From the NCBI GenBank assembly GCA_023334545.1, contig JAADVB010000019.1:62001-126000 (forward strand): 64,000 nt of DNA. Reading direction: 5' to 3'. Source of the stretch: Salisapilia sapeloensis (lineage: Eukaryota > Oomycota > Peronosporomycetes > Peronosporales > Salisapiliaceae). Position numbers and translations under genes: made by a program. How positions within the stretch are numbered: the stretch's first letter is position 1; every line of letters starts with the position of its first letter. Positions 20,783 to 30,781 of this stretch are shown here, in pieces. The notes under the pieces were generated by a model. It was given only the letters and a program-made list of their open reading frames with translations, was not told the DNA's origin and did no database searches.

Positions 20783-21970
20783 GAAGGAGACAAGTGTAAT
20801 GTTTTGAATCGTAATAGTGCTTTTCTGCTTAATCATTTAAATTCGTGAGTCATCTAGTCAAGCTTTAAAGACACAATGCTATTGCCCATTTTTCTGTCGG
20901 TTCAAAAGCGGAAGTATATAATTGTATGGTATCATTCATCCTTGCACCATCCTTCATTGGGTTCTGCGATGTCGGGAAGTGCTGATGAAAGTGCTCGTTT
21001 TCTCCTGAATCTATCGACTCGAGGGAGACCGCGAAAAGTAGTCTTAAAAGCTTCATCCGTTTCCAAAGAGATGGTGGAACATTAAAAAGATGGATATCAG
21101 AACACAAACACTTGCCATTGAAAGATGAAGCGACCGCTTAAGCGAATCTTTATGCAAGCTACAGATAGTTCAAATACAAAGAGTTTTATTGTCAGACTAG
21201 ACCAAGCTATGCAGTGTTACTTTCCAAATTTTCTCGCGGTTCCTTTTAACGCTAAGCATTCAACTATACTGGTAACCTAGAATATCCAAAGTGTTCTTAT
21301 GTTACAAGGTAGAGATTCTCCACCCTTTACTTGTTGCATGAATAGAAGTCGTACTCGTGCTTCGTCGTTGTCTTGTGAACGCACTACCGCTTTATCGTTA
21401 ATCCATACAAGGGACGATTTGACCATCAAAGATCGTATATTTGAGGTTTCCGGTCGGATGCAGCTACTGAAGATCTTGAAGCTCTCATCCAGCATACACC
21501 AAACATTGAAAGTAGCCGTTTCATGCAGCCACCTCATAGCTCTGTAGAGATAAGAACTGCTGGATTGGAGGAATATATGCTGTGCGACACGGTAGATACG
21601 GAAAATATCCAATCTGAAGCACTTGCGATTCGACTACGCCGTACAACTACGTAGGGCGGGAGTGGAAACCTTTAGTAAGACGCGAGCGGGAGATCAAAAA
21701 GTGATGGCATGGTTCTCTCAAGTCTGGAAGTGCATCTGAACAACAACCGGAATGATCATAAAGTAATTTAAAGACTTTGGCTGGTAACCTAATGACCAAG
21801 CTCATAGATTTTCCTCCAGTGGTCACTTTGATGGCTACGTCAGAATGGAATCGGTCTGTTCCTATGGTGGATTGACCGAACTGGACTGTAAATTGCTCGC
21901 ACTACCTCTACTTATTGCGCTTGACCAAAGAGAATAGAATGAAACCTAAATATTTGGTCCTCCAAAACAT
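20783..21970. other. intergenic, possible short relic near 21440-21655
   Basis: About 1.2 kb. A plus-strand frame ending at about 21655 (DAATEDLEALIQHTPNIESS, then GLEEYMLCDTVDTENIQSEA) looks protein-like. It has no start and is preceded by another frame with similar composition, so it may be a gene fragment. No family is recognised. The rest is unremarkable. Confidence 0.3.
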
Positions 21971-23145
21971 TTATTCGTTCGACAGCGCTTGGGAAGCTTC
22001 CCGCCACTTGGTTAGCGTAGATATCGGATGTCCTTCATTCATGCGTGTCAACGCGATTTCGTACCCTTCCTTGATAGTGGCAGCAATCCCACTGACGTAC
22101 AATCCGGCTCCGGCATTGTATGCAACCGTATGGCTTAAGCACGTATCGCGTTCCTCCCCTTTGAAAAGTCTTTCGAGTGTCTTGGCATTATCCTGTGCAT
22201 CTCCACCTTCCAAATTCTTAATACCGCCAGACATTGTACAGAACTTTTCAGGGATGCCGATGTCTGCTTCCGGATCCAATTCATACTTTTCAACGGAATA
22301 CTCTAAGCCACGCACTTCCACAACTTGCGCCTTTGCAAAGCAGTGGAGTTCATCTAAACCACCGCAATGGACGACAAGACCGTGTTCAATGCCCAAGTCG
22401 AGCATCACTTGCCCGAAGATAGGGAGAAGACTTGGCTTGTACACACCAATGACCATGCGAGAGCATTTAGCAGGGTTTAAAAGTGGGCCGAGAATGTTAA
22501 AGACGGAACGAATCTGAATGGCTTTACGGATGGGAGACACGCTTGCCATGGCCGGGTGGAAGTACGGTGCGAACATGAAGGCGATTGGAGAAGACTCAAG
22601 ACACTTGGAGATATTCTCTGGCTGAAGGTGTGGGATACCGAGTGCCAAAAGCACGTCTGCAGACCCAGATCTAGATCAAAGTTGTGAGATTACGGTACGA
22701 TAGTATTGTCATAGGAATGTATACCGGCTGGAGACGGCAATAGACCCGTGCTTGGTAACTGTGGCACCACATGAAGCGGCAATGACAGCAGAAGCGGTGG
22801 AAATGTTCACTGTATTGGCACCATCGCCTCCCGTACCAACGATATCGATCGCTACACGACCGTCCTGGACAAAATCATACGTCAATTGGACATGCATTTA
22901 TTGCAAATAGCAGTAGGACGTACAGGAACAGCAACTTCCGTGCATTTTTCGCGCATGTGCTTGGCAAAAGCCGTGATCTCTGTATCGGTCTCTCCCTTGA
23001 CAGCTAGCAACGCGAGCAAGACACCAACACCGACCGGATTCTCTTTCGAGTACTCGGACGTCATGAGTTCGATTGCATAGGCAGCTTCATCACCTGTAAG
23101 ATTCTCTTGCTTGGTAAGCTTTGTCAGTAGCGATTTGAGCTCCAT
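21971..23145 (-). CDS. trpD: anthranilate phosphoribosyltransferase
   Basis: Three exons: 22924-23145, 22725-22864 and 21971-22670 (1062 nt, 353 residues). The introns are 59 bp (GTACGT...TCCAG) and 54 bp (GTATAC...TCTAG). It transfers phosphoribose from PRPP to anthranilate in tryptophan synthesis. The N-terminal helical domain has [13 protein letters not shown]. The PRPP site [20 protein letters not shown] is followed by the spliced KHG...[15 protein letters not shown], then [13 protein letters not shown] and [11 protein letters not shown]. The start is the ATG at 23145; the open frame beyond it is a TTG. It is divergent from the GTPase gene, with 197 bp between starts. No fused Trp domain is seen. 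Confidence 0.94.
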
Positions 23146-23342
23146 GATCAATTACGATGTGATCGACTGGACAAAATGTCATACAAATTCTTTTCTTTTT
23201 CTTGCGGTTTGTCTGAACTTGGGCGTCGACGACATCAGCTGTTCGAGTGTTTACGTGGTGATTGGCTCGATTCAAGCGCACCGAAACTAGTGTGGCATAC
23301 ACTACTTTCGGACCACACGACACCATCGGCTGAAACACGAAG

Positions 23343-24962
23343 ATGGCGGCTCTCCTTCGTCTTCGGCGGTCTGCCTTGCGCTCTCCTGCGGCCTTTGTGT
23401 CTTGGAAGAGCAATGTGCGTGCATTATCTGATACGCCTATTTCATCAACGGTTCAATCACCGACGGAAGCATCCGTGGATGGTGAGAAGTGGATTAAATT
23501 GATGCAAACGACGTCGAAACTCGAAGCCTCGACGCTTTTGCCGCTGAATGAAAAGTTACTAGGACCTCTAGATCGTAAGAATAAGGAAGAGAAACTACCG
23601 TCTTTGCCTTTTGTCTTTCTACTCGGCAATCACTCGAGTGGAAAGTCTACGTTCATTAATTATCTCCTCGACCGGGAGATCCAGAATACAGGTGTCGCGC
23701 CGACGGACGATGGTTTTACCATCATTGCCCCTGGAAGCGCTGACTTAGACCAGGACGGTCCAGCTCTTGTTGGAGACCCCGATCTTGGCTTTACAGGCCT
23801 ACGATCGTACGGTCCAGCGCTCATCCAACGGACGCAGCTTAAAGTTCGGAATGGCATCAAGTCTAACTTTATGCTAGTGGACTCTCCTGGTATGATCGAC
23901 AGTCCTCAGCGATTGACACCCCCTCACGCAGCCATTAGTGACTCGTACAGCTCCAAATTGAATGCTGGTCATCAATATCGTAGCAACGACAGCTCTTCCG
24001 ACCGAGGGTATGAATTCCCAGAAGTCGTGCGGTGGTATGCGGAACGTGCAGATGTGATCCTCTTGTTCTTTGATCCGGATAAACCAGGTACTACAGGAGA
24101 GACCTTGTCCATTCTCACGCGTTCTCTCGTCGGGATGGACCATAAGCTCCACATTGTCCTGAACAAGGTAGACCAGTTCCAGAAACTACACGACTTTGCT
24201 CGAGCCTACGGATCGTTGTGCTGGAACCTGTCGAAAGTAATTCCACTCAAAGACTTGCCACGTATCTACACTATGTGCATTCCTCAAGCGTCCAATTCGA
24301 CGCCTTCGTGGGGTAGCAGTGGAGGCATGAATGCAGCTAGTATGAAAGACTTAGATGTGATGCGAGAAGAGTTGGTGAGTGAGGTCCAGCGAGCACCTGA
24401 ACGTCGTGTCGACAATCTAATCACGAACCTCTACGATGCCACTCGTCTCCTCCACATGCATGCGACTATCTACGAAGACTTACGTACTTCATACGCGAAA
24501 GAAAAGAATCGTCGATACATGTTGTTAGCGTCGACGTTTATCGGTGGTAATGCACTGGCAGCAAGTGGATTGGCGGCAGGGATGGCCATGGAAGTCGCGG
24601 CTGGCGTCTCCTTCACATCCATCCTCTTATCTGGAGCCATGCTGTACCAAAACTCTTCTGCCCTGTCCCAACTACAAAAAGACTTGCTGCATGAAGACTC
24701 TTTGTCGGAAGTCTTTAAGCGTCGGTATGGACGTCAATTAGCCGAAGGAGATGAGTATGCCATGTCCGTGTGGGAACGTGTGAAGCCGTCTCTCCAAGTT
24801 GCGTTCCATACGCTCGGTTTTAACAAGATGCCCAAGGTGAAGAAAGGAGAGATTGACGCCTTGGAAAACATATTGGAGCAGGAGATTCCAGACTTGAGAA
24901 GACGTAGTGCGCCTGAAGACTCGAGCTTAGCCCATCGTGTTGCCAAGATGTTCCGAAACTAG
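23343..24962 (+). CDS. dynamin-superfamily (EHD-like) GTPase, probably mitochondrial
   Basis: 539 residues, single exon. The first ~25 residues (AALLRLRRSALRSPAAFVSW) look like a mitochondrial presequence. The GTPase domain has G1 GNHSSGKST, a threonine-rich switch region (GVAPTDDGFTII), G3 DSPG and G4 NKVD. The W-Y-AERADVILLFFDPDKPGTTGET segment is similar to EHD proteins. After a helical stalk-like region comes a hydrophobic Ala/Gly-rich stretch (about 385-445, with TFIGGNALAASGLAAGMAME) that could span or insert into a membrane. It probably remodels a mitochondrial membrane; the substrate and exact subfamily are not known. Confidence 0.85.
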   Translation: MAALLRLRRSALRSPAAFVSWKSNVRALSDTPISSTVQSPTEASVDGEKWIKLMQTTSKLEASTLLPLNEKLLGPLDRKNKEEKLPSLPFVFLLGNHSSGKSTFINYLLDREIQNTGVAPTDDGFTIIAPGSADLDQDGPALVGDPDLGFTGLRSYGPALIQRTQLKVRNGIKSNFMLVDSPGMIDSPQRLTPPHAAISDSYSSKLNAGHQYRSNDSSSDRGYEFPEVVRWYAERADVILLFFDPDKPGTTGETLSILTRSLVGMDHKLHIVLNKVDQFQKLHDFARAYGSLCWNLSKVIPLKDLPRIYTMCIPQASNSTPSWGSSGGMNAASMKDLDVMREELVSEVQRAPERRVDNLITNLYDATRLLHMHATIYEDLRTSYAKEKNRRYMLLASTFIGGNALAASGLAAGMAMEVAAGVSFTSILLSGAMLYQNSSALSQLQKDLLHEDSLSEVFKRRYGRQLAEGDEYAMSVWERVKPSLQVAFHTLGFNKMPKVKKGEIDALENILEQEIPDLRRRSAPEDSSLAHRVAKMFRN

Positions 24963-25089
24963 AGTGTGATAACAAAGAGTCAGCTTGGACACCTTTAGAG
25001 CATTGCATTGCGTTCTACTAGACGTATCTCCTAGGAGAATTTTATAGGCAGAGCGCATGAAAAGTGGAATCTGAATTTGTAGACAACAT

Positions 25090-26192
25090 CTAATCGTCGA
25101 ATGTGATTTTGGAGCCTTTAAAGTCATGGATGCCAGCATTCTCCTTGGCTTTGAGTGCTTGCTTGGCAGCCCACGACGGATGCAGCTCTTCCGGAGTCTT
25201 CTTCACTTCCTTGACCTCTCTGACCTCCCGTTTCTCTTGTACCTTGCGTTCCTTTGGTCTCGATGACTCTCTACCTCTATGCTCCTCCGGCTTCCGCTTC
25301 TTCGGTCGTTCCGAAGGACCGTACTTGCTCAGGCTGTGATCAGCGAATCGTTTACTCGGATCTCTCGCGGCCTCCTCCCGTCGCATGGCCTTTTGCCGAC
25401 GAGCCATTTGCCCCGGTCGATTCTTCTTCTTCTTTTTCCCGTTTTCGCCTAAAAAGTCTGCAATGTCGTCCTCGTCTTGTGCGGCTGTAGCCTGTCCATT
25501 GGATGACAAAGAGCCGAAGAAGACAGATGATGGAGCATTGGAGCTTCGACCACCGACAAGAGCATCGCGCTTGTTGCCTCGATTCACAGCTCGCTTCTCT
25601 TTTTGCCGTTGTTTCTTTACATCTTCACGTTCTTGGAGCTCAGCAACTTGTTTGATCGCTGCAAGCGTTTCGGATAGAGATCGATGGGCGAGTAGTTTGT
25701 CCATCATCTTGTTTGCGATGCTAGCTTTGTTTTGTTGACTGTCTTCTGTATCTACGGTATCTGGTTTTTCAATCAAGTCAATCTCGCCATCAAATTCTTC
25801 CGAGTCGAACCCGTCATCCTCGGCACGAACGTCTTCATTATCACTTTCATCATCGTCTTGAGAGACGCTTAATCCGGCATCCGAAATGACTTTTGCCGCA
25901 GCATCATGGACGTCAATAGCCTATGTATATGTCAATTTAGGATATAGGCAAAATCAACTATATCAACAATGCAATAGATGGAATAACGTACTTTAAGAGC
26001 AGCTAATTTGTCCTCGAGCTGCTTGGTCTTGGTACTTTCCGCATCGTTGGCTTCCTTTTTAGCCTTTTTCAAGTCTTTCACAACTTCTTGAATAAGAAGA
26101 GACTTGGCTTTTTTAATTTCACGGCTTAAAGCTGTCTTTGCCTTGTGCAATAGCTTCTCTTTAGCAGAATACGGTGCCTTCCGCTTGCTCAT
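25090..26192 (-). CDS. BUD22/SRFBP1-family protein
   Basis: Two exons, 25992-26192 and 25090-25920, with a 71-bp intron (AAA|GTACGT...CATAG|GCT); 1032 nt, 343 residues. The N-terminus is a basic coiled coil (KEKLLHKAKTALSREIKKAK). An acidic middle (DDDESDNEDVRAEDDG) and a Lys/Arg-rich region (GKKKKKNRPGQMARRQKAM, a likely nuclear or nucleolar signal) follow. The C-terminal signature LHPSWAAKQALKAKE with FKGSKITFDD is characteristic of BUD22/SRFBP1. Yeast Bud22 acts in small-subunit ribosome biogenesis. The family call rests mainly on the C-terminal motif. Confidence 0.82.
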
Positions 26193-26611
26193 ACCTATTC
26201 TTGTGTTTTGTGTCCGAATGGTGCTCCAGTCACTGTCAAACCATCTCCATTTTTATGAATTATTACACTTGGCGTTTATATACAGAAAGCGCAGGTTCTA
26301 CGGTCCGTAGATCTTTAAAAGATGCTAGAAACTTGGACGAATATTGGAAACCTGGTCATCACTTTGCTGGAAGTCTACAGGCCAGGAGTCAGACACTAGT
26401 TGTATGCCGTCGTGCATACATAGAGATGAAGAATGTTTGCTTTTAGGCATCCAGTTTTTCAGCAGTGCCAGCCATTCATGTTAGCTTTCAATTGGCAGAT
26501 CGTCTTCTGGCCTTGTTCATCATTCGATATGCTTTAAATAGATTCCAGTAGCACTTCTTGCACCTTTGGGGCACTTGATCAAAATCATTAAGTAAAGGAC
26601 TTGGCTACGTC
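26193..26611. other. divergent intergenic region
   Basis: About 420 bp between the starts of the BUD22-like gene and CFAP45. It presumably holds both promoters. No clear core element was found on either strand. Confidence 0.5.
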
Positions 26612-28012
26612 ATGCGTGGTAATGCGAAGGCACAACATGCTGGCAAGGACATTGCTTCGAACCACAAGCTGTCCTTGCCATCCCAGGAACTTGACCGTAT
26701 GAAAGCTCAAGCTGTGATTATGTCGGACGATGACATTGCTCGGATGAAACAAGAAAAGGAAGCAGAGTTCGCTAGAACGCGATATGCTTCCCAGCAACGA
26801 AAGGAACAAATGATGAAGAAAGAGTTGGAAGTACGAGCGCATCGGGAGCAGCTTGCGCTGGAAATGGAACTAGAGGCAGTGAAGAATGCGCCTTTGACGG
26901 AAGAAGACATGCTTCGTAGTCAAAGTCTTGATCCCGTTCGTCGGATCAATGGTTTGGCTCTCCAAGCAAGAGGATATCAACTCTGTGATAAACTGCATGA
27001 CGCCCAAGAGAATAAAAAGGAATTTGAAACCAATTACAATCGCCGGATTAATCGTAACATGGAGCGAGATCGAGTACAGGAGTTAGACGATCGTAGAGCA
27101 CAACGAGAAGCTGATCGCAATAAGCGTATAGAAGCGAGAAAAATGCTGGAAGAGCAAATCGCTGAACGAGAGAAGAAGAAGATTTGGGCGGAAGAAGCCA
27201 AGTCGATTGAAGCTCAGAAGATTGTCGCCAAGTATAAAAAGTATGAAGAAGAGGAGGAGGACAAACATCGGAAACAGCAAGAGCATAAAAGATGGGTGGC
27301 CGGTGAGATTATGAAGACGAATGCCACAATGGAGCAGATGAAACAGGAAGCTCGAGAGCGTGAAAAGTATGAGGATAGAGTAGCTGCAGCTTATCTGAAG
27401 AAGAAAGCAATGGCCGAAGAAGCAAAGTTACAGGAGGAACTTCGTATCAAGAAAGCCCAAGAGATACGAACGGCAAAGTTGAGGGCACAACAAGAGAAGG
27501 CTCAGGACAAACAAGCGATTCAAGATGCTTTCCGTGCGAAACGGGCATTCGAAGACCGTGAGAAGCAAGCTCGGGAGAAGGAGAAGAAAGAGAAGGAGGA
27601 TCAGAAAGCGATGTGGCAAAAGATTCTCAAGGAGAGGGAGAAGCAGTCTCAGTTCAAGGCAGAAGCGAGGTTGCATGAGCAGAGGCAGTTGGAAGTCATT
27701 GATAAGATTGGACAGGAAGCTGTGGAAAGCGAGTATGAACGTCGTCGGAGAGAGGAAGAGGAGAAACAGAGACGTAATAGGCAGTATGGGGAGCACGTAA
27801 AACAGCAAATTGAAAGCAATGCAAGTAAACGGGAGAAAGAGAGATTGTTTGCTGCGAACGAAGGCAAATTTGAGAAGAAGAATCAACTAAAGGAAGCTAT
27901 CATTGTGGAGAAGGTGAGGCAACAAGCGCTAGCAAAGCTGAAGAAAGAAGGCGTATCGAAAGGCTATTTGCGAGAGTTGGAACGGATGAAAGTGACACAT
28001 CCGAATCAATAG
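26612..28012 (+). CDS. CFAP45: cilia- and flagella-associated protein 45 (CFAP45/CCDC19)
   Basis: 466 residues, single exon, nearly all charged coiled coil (TPH domain). Family landmarks are ELDRMKAQAVIMSDDDIARM near the N-terminus, AKLRAQQEKAQDKQAIQDAF with FRAKRAFEDRE in the middle, and KKEGVSKGYLRELERMK at the end. These correspond in order to CFAP45 segments in animals. CFAP45 is a microtubule inner protein of axonemal doublets. The protein is shorter than animal CFAP45 (about 550 residues) because the N-terminal extension is missing. Its presence implies a flagellated stage. Coiled-coil proteins can be confused, but the two motif blocks make this assignment good. Confidence 0.85.
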   Translation: MRGNAKAQHAGKDIASNHKLSLPSQELDRMKAQAVIMSDDDIARMKQEKEAEFARTRYASQQRKEQMMKKELEVRAHREQLALEMELEAVKNAPLTEEDMLRSQSLDPVRRINGLALQARGYQLCDKLHDAQENKKEFETNYNRRINRNMERDRVQELDDRRAQREADRNKRIEARKMLEEQIAEREKKKIWAEEAKSIEAQKIVAKYKKYEEEEEDKHRKQQEHKRWVAGEIMKTNATMEQMKQEAREREKYEDRVAAAYLKKKAMAEEAKLQEELRIKKAQEIRTAKLRAQQEKAQDKQAIQDAFRAKRAFEDREKQAREKEKKEKEDQKAMWQKILKEREKQSQFKAEARLHEQRQLEVIDKIGQEAVESEYERRRREEEEKQRRNRQYGEHVKQQIESNASKREKERLFAANEGKFEKKNQLKEAIIVEKVRQQALAKLKKEGVSKGYLRELERMKVTHPNQ

Positions 28013-28154
28013 ATGAGATAGACTTTGACGCTTGGAACGGATAAGTTGATGAAATTTAGCTATTCATATTTTTCCTAAAATAGGCATTATTGCTCTTGAT
28101 CAGAGGTAGAGTTCCATTCGTCGTGTACTTGGTAGTAAGTTAAATCTCGTGCGC

Positions 28155-28943
28155 ATGGCTGGACAGGTACAAGATAAGAGGAAAGAAAAGGAATATGCAT
28201 ATGCATCAAGCCTCGTCCAACTCTACTTTCGGATGCTGACTACCGGTTGTCGAGATGTCACTTCGACGTCAAGTCAAGTCGAGGCACCATGCACGAGTCC
28301 GTACTGTGTCGGCAGTGGCATCACCGTCCCATATCCACCAGCCGATGCTGCCATTAAAAGCATTTACATGGCCACACAAGACCCTGTGCCCATTTGCGAG
28401 AGGCTTCTAGAACATCATCAGCTCGACGTACAGCCTTCTACCGACACCGCAGCGTTGACGGAAACCTATAGCGATCTTGTCGAACAAGAGACCAATATGT
28501 ATAATCCTCAGGTTGATAAAGTAGCTGGTACGAAAGCTCAAGAAGATGTCCAACAGCAAGAGGTCCATGAAGATGTCCCGGAAGTGGATGTAGAAGTAGC
28601 AAAAGACAACTCGGCGGATGTGGTAACCGACAGCAATAACCTACCTGAGCCTCCGTTACTCCAATTAAATGAAAACCAAAATGAAGAACAACAGACTTCT
28701 ACTCCTCGACGACGTATCTCCGTAGCAAAGACACTTGACGATACGATCAACCCCGTTGCGACATCATCAGACCAACTTCTTGACGTGAGTACGAACGAAG
28801 CAAAGAGCACATCTTTAATCCCGAGTAAATCCAAAGGCCGTAATACGTCCATGTCGATAAAAGACAGAGGCATGAGTCTGCTGAAGAAGAAGCTTTTACA
28901 AGCACTCGGAAGATCTAGTTCGAAACCTTCTACGCACAAGTAG
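28155..28943 (+). CDS. AZUL-like zinc-finger protein
   Basis: 262 residues from the ATG at 28155. Residues about 15-80 resemble the amino-terminal zinc finger of UBE3A (AZUL). There is a short helix (ASSLVQLYFRMLTTGC), spaced Cys (C of TTGC, then C-TSPY-C), a Pro-rich turn, and AAIKSIYMATQDPVPICE. The remainder is acidic, Gln/Glu/Val-rich and probably disordered, with a basic tail (LLKKKLLQALGRSSSKPS). No HECT or other ubiquitin ligase domain follows, so it is not UBE3A itself. It may bind a partner such as a proteasome subunit, but that is inference. It is a single exon. Confidence 0.7.
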   Translation: MAGQVQDKRKEKEYAYASSLVQLYFRMLTTGCRDVTSTSSQVEAPCTSPYCVGSGITVPYPPADAAIKSIYMATQDPVPICERLLEHHQLDVQPSTDTAALTETYSDLVEQETNMYNPQVDKVAGTKAQEDVQQQEVHEDVPEVDVEVAKDNSADVVTDSNNLPEPPLLQLNENQNEEQQTSTPRRRISVAKTLDDTINPVATSSDQLLDVSTNEAKSTSLIPSKSKGRNTSMSIKDRGMSLLKKKLLQALGRSSSKPSTHK

Positions 28944-28991
28944 ATAAAAAGCAAAGAAAGTATATTGACCATTGACACTCCTTTTGCATAC

Positions 28992-30227
28992 TTAAAGTCC
29001 TTGTAAAGGCATGTCATCCACTGGCATGCCATTGTCCCGATGCCCATCGTTTCCTCCTGGCTGCCATGCTGGAACGAGGGACATGACGAAGGATCCGAAG
29101 AAGTACTTGACATCCTGTACAAATCCAGTACGTTCATTATTGACCTCCAAGATCGCCGAGACGTTCAGTCCGTTGCTAATGGCATTTGGAACAACGTTGG
29201 GTGCTGCCTCTTGCTGCGGTTCAACCTGTCGTCCATGTCGTCGCATGAAAATCTCGTAGAGTTTTGCTAATATGCCAGTAATATGGAGATAGGAAATGAA
29301 GCTGATGGTGATGAGGACTAAGAGACCGTCCCATGGTGTGTCCTGACCAATAAGGAAGAGCATGAATCCCATTTTAACGAGCAGACGCAAGTCAAAGAGA
29401 GGTACGACATGCTGTTGAAGCTCTCCCATGAGCGTCTGTTGGCCTGGAGGCGGAGGAGTATTGTTATTATTGGGAGTATTGGCAGCAGGATGAGGCGGTG
29501 GTGCAACGTTTGCAGGTATAGGAGGAACACGCGTCTGTCCATTTTGCTCTAGATGTGCTTGGAGCTGTTGGAGGTACTGGAGTTGCGTTAATAGCATCAT
29601 TTGCTGCTGCAATAACATTTGGTACTGCATCCAGTCGGGCATACCGGACGCTGCGACCATCCCTGGCATGCTCATGGGCATCATTTGCGGTTGGAATGCT
29701 GGAGATGGGGCAGCAGCTGACGTTTCAGGAGCTGGAGGCTGAACAGGAGTGGGATTTGTGGGTTCAGGAGCTGGAGCTGGAGGCTCTGGTGTGGACGACG
29801 GAGGTTCTGGATCTGCTAGAGAAGGTTCAGGTGTTTCATTCGTGACTGAACGCAATGTGGAAGGTATGAGGAGATGTAGCACGACGGACGGAACGTCGCT
29901 ATCCTCGGATTTTGCTTCTGTCTCGCCATTTGGATGGTGCTATAGTACATCAAACATTATAAAGGTGAGTGTAAACGCTCATGTACTTGCCAGCATTGGA
30001 ACATGAGGAATAGAAAGACCTACGAGCTTGAGCACGTCGCCGAGTTTGTCCGTTTCAGGCAACACGCGTCCGCCAAAGATGAGTTTCTGGTCTTTTGAGG
30101 CTGGATTTCCTGGAAATTCTTGCTGAATACTGCTCTTAAGATCCTGAATGGTCGATTCCGGATCTACTGTAAATGACGTCGATTGCGATGGCGCATACAC
30201 GCTCCGAACGAGTACCTGCAGTGGCAT
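28992..30227 (-). CDS. HERPUD-like ubiquitin-domain membrane protein (ERAD)
   Basis: Two exons, 29991-30227 and 28992-29939; 1185 nt, 394 residues. The N-terminal ubiquitin-like domain (PLQVLVRSVYAPSQSTSFTV, KLIFGGRVLPETDKLGDVL) precedes a Pro/Glu-rich and Met/Gln-rich linker. A membrane region follows (LRLLVKMGFMLFLIGQD, WDGLLVLITISFISYLHITG), then a cytosolic tail. This layout is that of HERP proteins, which organise ER-associated degradation complexes. The best frame-preserving splice uses a GC donor (CTG|GCAAGT) with acceptor TATAG, a 51-bp GC-AG intron. A GT donor further upstream (GTAGGT) would also keep frame but would truncate the ubiquitin fold. Confidence 0.8.
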
Positions 30228-30781
30228 CTTCTACCTCTGAAGTATTTCTTTCAGTGTGTTTGTATGGGTACGTGGCGGGTGGGAGTTAGCTCGTGGTTTA
30301 ATGTAAAAAGTACGTTTTACGCGGTCGTCACTGGATCTTTACCTTTGACCCATCTGGCTCGTTTGAATTTTTATGACATGCCTTGCTAGACACTGTGTGG
30401 CGTACCGAAGAGTATCGAACCTCGATCTCCTCTTGTCGCACCTGCCTTATTATCCTCGACGATAGCTTTTCTCCAAATATCCTTGGAAACAAGATAGTTT
30501 CCCTCCTACAAAGCACACACACATTACTTTCCTTGTCCTCTACCATCTTTCCTACGCCTTTGGTCTTCAACTTAGGGCAAGCATCTAACCTACAATTGTC
30601 GCGTCCGTCTAGTACTTGCCCAGCTGATCTGCCTGGCATACTCTATCCAAGTCACTTCCTTGCTGAAAATTTAAACACTCCGTCCAGACGAAAAAAAGAC
30701 ACATCCCGAAAAAACGAGTCGGAGAGCGGTCACCGCTTTCGTCTCGCCGGAGCGAGCTAACTGACAAGTACACGAGCAAGC
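30228..30781. other. divergent intergenic region
   Basis: About 550 bp between the starts of the HERPUD-like and DENN genes. A plus-strand open frame (30383-30760) is Ser/Leu/Thr-rich without any family character, so I regard it as noncoding. It presumably contains both promoters. Confidence 0.5.

Noticed and set aside
29940-30002. GT donor two bases after the chosen GC donor in the HERPUD-like gene
   Set aside because: It shifts the downstream frame, which is long and clearly coding, so it cannot give the observed protein.
30383-30760. 125-codon plus-strand frame between the HERPUD-like and DENN genes
   Set aside because: The composition is low-complexity without any motif, and it lies where both promoters should be.
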